The notes below the pieces were generated by a model, which was not told where the DNA came from, ran no database searches, and saw nothing but the letters and a program-made list of their open reading frames with translations. A program made the position numbers and the translations under genes. A stretch of DNA of 64,000 bases from SZUA-35 sp963781035 (lineage in GTDB: Bacteria; Actinomycetota; Acidimicrobiia; Acidimicrobiales; SZUA-35): assembly GCA_963781035.1 (NCBI GenBank), contig CAWAEN010000004.1, forward strand, positions 1,054,001-1,118,000, written 5' to 3'. Below are positions 59,251 to 64,000 of this stretch, piece after piece. Each line of letters starts with the position of its first letter. The stretch's first letter is position 1.

Positions 59251-60716
59251 TGGCCACGCTCCAGGATCTGGTTCGCCAGCACACTGACCTCGAGGCAGAT
59301 CAGCTCCTCCATCTGCGGCGACTGGTGTCGTCGTGGGGGATGCTCGCCGATCTCGCTTTCTCCGATCTTCTGCTGTTCGTCCCTGCGGTGGGCCGTTCAG
59401 GCGATCCCCGGTTCTTCATCGGCGGCCATGTCAGACCGGCAACCGCCCAGACGATGCACCGCGAAGATCAGGTCGGGCGATTCGTTTCCGATACCGACCG
59501 ACCGCAGGTGGCGGAGGCTTGGCGGACCGGCGCAGCGGTACACGGCGAGTTCTCGGTGAACGGTGCCGTCGCCGCCACGTCGGCCATCCCGGTGTGTCAC
59601 GACGGGGCAACCATCGCCATTCTCGCGGTCGAGGCACCGACCCGGCCCGAAGGTGAGCGCAGCGAACTCGAGCGGAGCTATCGATCCGTGTTCGATGCGT
59701 TCGCCTCGATGCTGAGTGCCGGCACGTTCCCGTACGAATCGGAGCAGGCGTCGGAGCCCTCGGTTCGCGTCGGCGACGGGGCCATTGTCATGGACCGGGC
59801 CGCACGGGTCACGTTCACGTCACCGAATGCTGTCTCGGCGCTGCACCGCCTCGGCTTCCACATCAACGCCGTCGGGCGCAGCGCCGATGATCTCGGCGTT
59901 CAGCCGGACGTGATCCGCACGGCCTTCCGGTTCATGGTTCCCGTCACTCAGGACATCGAGCGCGGCTCGTCGACCACCATCCACGCCCGCTTGTTCCCTC
60001 TCGTCGAGCAGGGGCAGGTCTGTGGCGCGCTCCTGCTGGTGCGAGATGTGTCCGACCTTCGGGAACAGGAACGTCGGCTCGTCTCGATGGATGCGACCAT
60101 CCGCGAGATCCATCACCGCGTCAAGAACAACCTGCAGACCGTGTCATCGCTGCTGCGGTTGCAGGGGCGACGTCTCGAGTCCGGTGAGGCGAAATCGGCG
60201 ATCGACGAATCGGTCCGTCGGATCCGATCGATCGCGCTCGTCCACGAGATCTTGGCCCAGGAGGGTGGAGACGATGTTCGTTTCCTCGACGTCGCCGCCC
60301 CGATCACGGCGATGGTCGAGGAAGCTCTCGTCTCACCGGAACGACCGGTCACGATCCGCTTCGTCGGTGATGGCCCCACGCTGCCGGCGGGGGTGTCGAG
60401 TTCGCTGGCCGTCGTGTTGACCGAGTTGTTGCAGAACGCGGTCGAGCACGGCTACCCGCCCGGCTCCGCGGGCGGCAGGGTCACGATCGAGCTCCAGAGC
60501 ACGAGTACCGGTGTGATCGTGCGGGTGCACGACGACGGCGTCGGCCTTCCGGAGGGATTCGACCTGGCCACCTCGGCCGGCCTCGGATTGACGATCGCCC
60601 GCACGCTTGCCTCGGGTGATCTCGGCGGGGAGCTGTCGCTGCGACCGGCGATCGATCAGCCGGGCACGATCGCTGAGATCCGGGCCGACTTCCATCGACC
60701 GGACCATCTGGTGTGA
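59250..60716 (+). CDS. pdtaS: Sensor histidine kinase PdtaS
   Basis: This intact 488-residue cytosolic kinase begins MATLQDLVRQHTDLEADQLL and SWGMLADLAFSDLLLFVP, which match the N-terminal GAF-type domain of mycobacterial PdtaS. A PAS domain follows (DGAIVMDRAARVTFTSPNAV). The HisKA_2 dimerisation segment TIREIHHRVKNNLQTVSSLL carries the phospho-acceptor His. ATPase boxes are VLTELLQNAVEHGYPPG (N box), VRVHDDGVGLPEGF (G1) and SAGLGLTIARTLASGDLGG (G2). PdtaS phosphorylates the antitermination regulator PdtaR, which is not in the window. It converges on whiB1 with 4 bp between. Confidence 0.92.
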   Translation: MATLQDLVRQHTDLEADQLLHLRRLVSSWGMLADLAFSDLLLFVPAVGRSGDPRFFIGGHVRPATAQTMHREDQVGRFVSDTDRPQVAEAWRTGAAVHGEFSVNGAVAATSAIPVCHDGATIAILAVEAPTRPEGERSELERSYRSVFDAFASMLSAGTFPYESEQASEPSVRVGDGAIVMDRAARVTFTSPNAVSALHRLGFHINAVGRSADDLGVQPDVIRTAFRFMVPVTQDIERGSSTTIHARLFPLVEQGQVCGALLLVRDVSDLREQERRLVSMDATIREIHHRVKNNLQTVSSLLRLQGRRLESGEAKSAIDESVRRIRSIALVHEILAQEGGDDVRFLDVAAPITAMVEEALVSPERPVTIRFVGDGPTLPAGVSSSLAVVLTELLQNAVEHGYPPGSAGGRVTIELQSTSTGVIVRVHDDGVGLPEGFDLATSAGLGLTIARTLASGDLGGELSLRPAIDQPGTIAEIRADFHRPDHLV

Positions 60717-60720
60717 CGGA

Positions 60721-61131
60721 TCAGACTGCTGTGCGGCGCCGGCGACCGAGGTAGGTACGGCGCAGCTGGCGGCGTTCCTCCTCTGATGTGCCGCCCCAGA
60801 CGCCGGTGTCCTGGTTGGTGCGGAGAGCGAATTCGAGGCAGGCGAGCTGTGCCGGGCACGAGTTGCACACCTGCTTTGCTTCGGAGATCTGTTCGAGCGC
60901 ACCGCCGGTCGTTCCGACCGGGAAGAAGAGATCGGGATCGGTGTCGCAGCACGAGGCGGTGACACGCCAGCTGAGATCGCTGGTGGTGTTGGGGGTGTTG
61001 GCGACCCGTTGAGCAATCCGCTCCGCCATCACGGGGATGGCGCCGGTGGCGGTCAGCTCTTTCGAGATGGCCAGGTGGTGGTCCGAGAGCCCGTCGAGGG
61101 GCTCGGTTGCGGTGGTATCGATCGCGGTCAT
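60721..61131 (-). CDS. whiB1: WhiB-family Fe-S transcription factor, WhiB1 type
   Basis: From ATG 61131 this is 136 residues. The WhiB core has SWRVTASCCDTDPDLFFPVG, TTGGALEQISEAKQVCNSCP, AQLACLEFALRTNQDTGVWG and GTSEEERRQLRRTYLGRRRR. The four Cys ligands (one early, then CxxCxxxxxC) bind a 4Fe-4S cluster, and GVWGG begins the sigma-factor/DNA contact region. The wording FFPVG..G.AL.QI..AK.VCN matches mycobacterial WhiB1 closely, and whiB1 also neighbours pdtaS there. It has an unusual N-terminal extension of about 65 residues. Confidence 0.88.
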   Translation of the reverse strand: MTAIDTTATEPLDGLSDHHLAISKELTATGAIPVMAERIAQRVANTPNTTSDLSWRVTASCCDTDPDLFFPVGTTGGALEQISEAKQVCNSCPAQLACLEFALRTNQDTGVWGGTSEEERRQLRRTYLGRRRRTAV

Positions 61132-61177
61132 CCATCCTCCGAATTGATGGTCGGCTTCGCTGCCGACGTCGCAACGC

Positions 61178-61206
61178 ACAGTACCGAGTAGTTTGACTCT
61201 CGTAAA
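61178..61206 (-). promoter_or_regulatory. Predicted whiB1 promoter
   Basis: On the minus strand TTTACG (61201-61206) and TACTGT (61178-61183) are separated by exactly 17 bp, a good sigma-A-like -35/-10 pair. The start would lie near 61171, giving a leader of about 40 nt before ATG 61131. Confidence 0.5.
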
Positions 61207-61228
61207 GAGTTTGGGAAAAGATCTTTTC
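61196..61228. promoter_or_regulatory. Two palindromes in the whiB1-ugpQ divergent gap
   Basis: ACTCT-CGTAA-AGAGT (61196-61210) overlaps the predicted whiB1 -35 element, and GAAAAGATCTTTTC (61215-61228) is a perfect 14-bp palindrome just beyond it. Both lie in one of the few AT-rich patches of this GC-rich window and could be binding sites for a regulator of whiB1. Confidence 0.45.
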
Positions 61229-61277
61229 GATTCGCTTACCCTCACCTTTCGTCGGGCCATCGCCGCACGATCGCTTC

Positions 61278-61286
61278 TGCCAGACT
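61278..61286 (+). promoter_or_regulatory. Extended -10-like element TGCCAGACT before ugpQ
   Basis: TGCCAGACT ends 6 nt before ATG 61293, matching the elements in front of the M64, PCD, RidA and VOC genes. Confidence 0.4.
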
Positions 61287-61292
61287 GTCGGG

Positions 61293-61991
61293 ATGTCGCA
61301 ACGCTGCCCCATGGTCGTCGCCCATCGAGGGGCCTCGGCCGATCACCCCGAGAACACCATCGAGGCGTTCATCGGAGCGAAGGAGCAGGGGGCGGACGGC
61401 ATCGAGCTCGACGTCAGGCTCTCGGCCGATGACGTTCTGGTGCTGCACCACGACGCCCATCTCCCTGACGGGCGGATGGTGCGCGAGGTCATGTCGGACG
61501 AACTGCCTGAATCCGTGCCGAGCCTCGCAGAAGCCCTCGAGGCCACCAACCCGCTGTTCACCAACATCGAGCTCAAGAACCTCCGGAGCGATCCGGACTA
61601 CGAGGCCGCCGAGGGCCTTTCCATCGCGGTGGCCGGGCTGATTTCCGCCTTCGAGGCCCACGACCGAGTGCTGGTGTCGTCTTTCGATCTGGATGCCGTG
61701 CTCCGTATTCGGTCGACCGATCCGCTCGTTCCCCTCGGCTGGCTCGTCTGGGGCCAGGCCGACCCCGCTCGGCTCATCGGCAGGGTCGAGGCACACCGGT
61801 TGCAGGCGATCCATCCGCATGATCTGCTGGTGGACGCGTCGTTCGTTCGCCGAGCCCACGATGTCGGGGTGACAGTCAACGTGTGGACCGTCGACGACAC
61901 CACGCGGGGTCTGGCGCTCGCCGAGATGGGTGTCGACGCCATCATCACCAACACGCCGGCACTCATGAAGGCGGCGCTCGAACGCGGCTGA
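61293..61991 (+). CDS. ugpQ: Glycerophosphodiester phosphodiesterase
   Basis: This intact 232-residue GDPD TIM barrel has MVVAHRGASADHPENTIEAF (first catalytic His plus Glu), ADGIELDVRLSADDVLVLHH with the metal-binding ELD and second His, and ends GVTVNVWTVDDTTRGLALAE and GVDAIITNTPALM. It hydrolyses glycerophosphodiesters to glycerol 3-phosphate and an alcohol, salvaging phosphate and polar head groups in the cytosol; no signal peptide is present. It converges on the diacylglycerol-kinase-like gene with 1 bp between. Confidence 0.92.
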   Translation: MSQRCPMVVAHRGASADHPENTIEAFIGAKEQGADGIELDVRLSADDVLVLHHDAHLPDGRMVREVMSDELPESVPSLAEALEATNPLFTNIELKNLRSDPDYEAAEGLSIAVAGLISAFEAHDRVLVSSFDLDAVLRIRSTDPLVPLGWLVWGQADPARLIGRVEAHRLQAIHPHDLLVDASFVRRAHDVGVTVNVWTVDDTTRGLALAEMGVDAIITNTPALMKAALERG

Positions 61992-61992
61992 A

Positions 61993-62988
61993 CTACCGCA
62001 ATCCGTCCGATACCGGCACGACGACCTTGATTGCCGCCGGTTTGTGTTCGACTCGGAGATGCCGCACCGGGGCCTGTGGTTCACCGTCGAGCTGATAGGG
62101 AAACGGCCGGTCGGAACGGAATTCGGCGCCGTGGACGAGCGGCCAGTGGCGGGTGGCGCCCAGATTCGGGACGCCCGCTGGATCGTTGGCGATGGCGGCC
62201 CGAGCCGCGGGGAGCAGGCGACTGCTCGACAGCGACGTGAGGGCAACGATCGACAGCGGTGAGTCGAGGGTGGCCTCGGGGGCGACGTCGAGCGGGCGGT
62301 TCCCCAGGTAGGTGTACGGATTGACGTTCAGCGCCACGGCCATCTGCGCACCGCGGACGATCCGCCCATCATCGGTCCTGATGTCGAAACGAAGGTTTCG
62401 TCGCTCGCTCGATACCCACGTCCGCAGAGCGGCGGCGATGAACCAGGGATGTCCGGCATACCGCTTCAGAGCGGACCGCTCCTCGACCCGATGAACGACA
62501 GCAGCATCGAACCCGGCGCCGATGTGGAACAGGAACGCACGGTCACCGGCCATTCCGACACCGGCCAGACGGGTGCTGTCGGCGGCCAGAGCGTCGATCA
62601 CGACCCGCGTGGCATCGACGGCAGAGTTGGGGAAGCCGAGCGCCCTGGCGAAGACGTTGGTCGACCCACCGGGAAGCGGTGCGAGCGCACAGTCATGGGT
62701 GTCGAGGAGCCCGTTGGCCGCTTCGTTGACCGTGCCGTCGCCGCCGAGGGTCAGGACGACATCGAATCCTTCGCGGCTCGCGCGGTGGGCGAGCCGGGTG
62801 GCATGACGCGGTCGGCTGGTCTCGTGGACCACGAGTTCGTGGTCGCCACCGAGGAGCCGCTCGATCAACACGCGGGAGCGGCGTGAGACCGACGAGGCCG
62901 TCGGGTTGATGATGAGCGCCAGCTTCACCGGGTGAGTCTGCCGCACAAACGGTGGGTGTTGATCCATGGCCGAACGAATGCGTCGCAT
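61993..62988 (-). CDS. Diacylglycerol kinase catalytic-domain lipid kinase
   Basis: This intact protein of about 331 residues has VKLALIINPTASSVSRRSRV, FDVVLTLGGDGTVNEAANGL (the GGDGT nucleotide motif), CALAPLPGGSTNVFARALGF and FLFHIGAGFDAAVVHRVEER, as in DgkB/YegS-type kinases. These phosphorylate diacylglycerol or related lipids and may supply phosphatidic acid or remodel lipids. Starts at 62988, 62967 or GTG 62928 are possible; the last fits the core domain best. It diverges from etfB. Confidence 0.9.
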   Translation of the reverse strand: MRRIRSAMDQHPPFVRQTHPVKLALIINPTASSVSRRSRVLIERLLGGDHELVVHETSRPRHATRLAHRASREGFDVVLTLGGDGTVNEAANGLLDTHDCALAPLPGGSTNVFARALGFPNSAVDATRVVIDALAADSTRLAGVGMAGDRAFLFHIGAGFDAAVVHRVEERSALKRYAGHPWFIAAALRTWVSSERRNLRFDIRTDDGRIVRGAQMAVALNVNPYTYLGNRPLDVAPEATLDSPLSIVALTSLSSSRLLPAARAAIANDPAGVPNLGATRHWPLVHGAEFRSDRPFPYQLDGEPQAPVRHLRVEHKPAAIKVVVPVSDGLR

Positions 62989-63016
62989 GGATTGATCAGT
63001 CTGTCGAGTTTCCGCA

Positions 63017-63022
63017 TACCAT
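63017..63022 (+). promoter_or_regulatory. -10-like hexamer TACCAT, 8 nt before etfB
   Basis: TACCAT at 63017-63022 lies exactly 8 nt before ATG 63031, with TTGATC (62992-62997) as a possible -35. No ribosome binding site precedes the ATG. Confidence 0.42.
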
Positions 63023-63030
63023 CAGCGCCC

Positions 63031-63810
63031 ATGAAAGTCGTCGTCTGTGTCAAGCAAATCCCCGATCCTGCCGATCCCGGCGCACTGGATCCCGAAACTC
63101 GAACGCTCAAGCGAGACGTCAAGCTGATCCTCGATGATTCCGACACGTTCGGAGTCGAGATGGGCCTCCAGCTGGTCGATGCTGCCGGCGGCGGCGAGGT
63201 CCACCTCGTCTCGATGGCTCCGAACAACGAGCGATCCGGTCTGGCCACTGCGCTGGCCATGGGGGCCGCTTCGGCCACCCTGATCAGCGACCCTGTGCTC
63301 GTCGGCACGGATGCGCTGACCACGGCGAAACTGCTCGGTGCCGCCATCGCTGCGCAATCGCCTGACCTGGTCATCACCGGTTCCGAGAGCTCGGACGGAT
63401 ACACCGGGACCGTGCCGGGGCAGATTGCTGCCGTGCTCGATCTGCCGTCTGTCACTGCGGCCAAGGAGGTCGAGGTCGATGGCAACGAACTCAAGGTGAA
63501 GCGTCAGACCGACGCCGGCTACGACGAAGTCGTGTGTCCGATGCCTGCGGTCATCAGTGTCACCGCCGGCGTGGTCGAGCCCCGCTATCCCTCGTTCAAG
63601 GGCATCATGGCCGCCAAGTCGAAGCCCGTCGACGAAAAGACGGTGGCCGACTTCGGTTTCGCGGCCGACAGCGTTGGCTGGGCCGGCTCCGGCCAGGACA
63701 TCGTCGATGTCGCCGAAGCACCCGTGCGCGAAGCGGGTGAAGTCATTGAAGACGACGGTGAGGCCTACCTCAAGATCGTCGAGTTCCTCGAAAATCTCAA
63801 GGTCCTCTAG
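63031..63810 (+). CDS. etfB: Electron transfer flavoprotein beta subunit
   Basis: This intact 259-residue subunit starts MKVVVCVKQIPDPADPGALD and contains DDSDTFGVEMGLQLVDAAGG, LATALAMGAASATLISDPVL, DLVITGSESSDGYTGTVPGQ and SVTAAKEVEVDGNELKVKRQ, followed by VEPRYPSFKGIMAAKSKPVD. EtfB binds AMP and, with EtfA, carries electrons from acyl-CoA and other dehydrogenases to the respiratory chain through ETF:quinone oxidoreductase. The etfA gene follows after 12 bp. The upstream Met at 62932 would overlap the divergent gene and is unlikely. Confidence 0.95.
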   Translation: MKVVVCVKQIPDPADPGALDPETRTLKRDVKLILDDSDTFGVEMGLQLVDAAGGGEVHLVSMAPNNERSGLATALAMGAASATLISDPVLVGTDALTTAKLLGAAIAAQSPDLVITGSESSDGYTGTVPGQIAAVLDLPSVTAAKEVEVDGNELKVKRQTDAGYDEVVCPMPAVISVTAGVVEPRYPSFKGIMAAKSKPVDEKTVADFGFAADSVGWAGSGQDIVDVAEAPVREAGEVIEDDGEAYLKIVEFLENLKVL

Positions 63811-63822
63811 GAAGGCTGAACC

Positions 63823-64000
63823 ATGACACTCGACACCATTTGGGTCTACGCAGAGGCAGTCGACGGCGAGGTCACCTCGACCACGCTCGAACTGCTCACC
63901 AAGGCACGTGAGCTCGCCGACACCGTGGCGTGCGTCTACGCCGGCGATGACGCCGACGACGTCGCTGCAGCGCTCGGAGAGTACGGAGCCGAAACGGTCC
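63823..64000 (+). CDS. etfA: Electron transfer flavoprotein alpha subunit, 5' part
   Basis: From ATG 63823, 59 codons are visible before the window ends: MTLDTIWVYAEAVDGEVTST, TLELLTKARELADTVACVYA and GDDADDVAAALGEYGAETV. This is the N-terminal domain of EtfA; the FAD-binding C-terminal domain is outside. Position immediately after etfB supports the call. Confidence 0.9.
   Translation, partial: MTLDTIWVYAEAVDGEVTSTTLELLTKARELADTVACVYAGDDADDVAAALGEYGAETV

Overview
The window looks like chromosomal DNA of a high-GC actinobacterium. WhiB and PdtaS regulators, class E and class F sortases, DUF3107, the MoxR/DUF58/transglutaminase operon and DUF4214/DUF3048 proteins all point that way. The gene content (complete System I cytochrome c maturation, corrinoid one-carbon genes, DUF5317) suggests an aerobic member of the class Acidimicrobiia, possibly Ilumatobacter-like, but that placement is inference. 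No rRNA, tRNA, CRISPR array, transposon or phage gene was seen, and no gene-free stretch exceeds 300 bases.

About half of the genes are interrupted by frameshifts. At more than twenty junctions that I repaired by hand, deleting exactly one base restored a continuous, family-typical reading frame. This points to systematic single-base insertion errors in the sequence rather than true gene decay. I therefore give one full-length entry per gene and note the approximate break points.

Layout. (1) 1-7090: a minus-strand corrinoid methyl-transfer operon (MttB family, RACE/ASKHA activator, methyl-H4folate methyltransferase, 'virulence factor', DUF1638, corrinoid protein), diverging from an IclR regulator coupled to a HisN-like phosphatase. 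(2) 7099-16614: an MFS exporter, a Gfo/Idh oxidoreductase, a secreted M64-like peptidase, an alpha/beta hydrolase, a HyuA-like hydantoinase subunit, a double SnoaL protein and L-threonine aldolase. (3) 16787-26422: secreted PKD/Ig-like protein, MoxR, DUF58 and transglutaminase-like membrane protein in an overlapping operon, facing a membrane-anchored Hsp70-like protein. (4) 26543-30197: TetR, small membrane protein, DUF5317, septum-formation-like lipoprotein and class E sortase. (5) 30345-39727: ccmA-ccmI, then an ABC-2 exporter. (6) 39737-50928: mixed metabolic genes, a DEAD-box helicase, a DUF4397 protein with a class F sortase, and a LysR-Gfo/Idh-LLM flavoprotein group. (7) 51024-58187: DUF4214/DUF3048 protein, cysteine-desulfurase-like protein, SufR-like regulator, Mrp, DUF3107 and two ArsA/Get3-like ATPases, an Fe-S and metallochaperone flavoured block. 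(8) 58187-64000: an alpha/beta hydrolase, pdtaS with a small coupled upstream gene, whiB1, ugpQ, a diacylglycerol-kinase-like gene, etfB and the start of etfA.

Operons are tightly packed with ATGA, GTGA or TGATG overlaps. Many first genes carry a -10-like hexamer only 5-9 nt before the start codon, suggesting widespread leaderless transcription.
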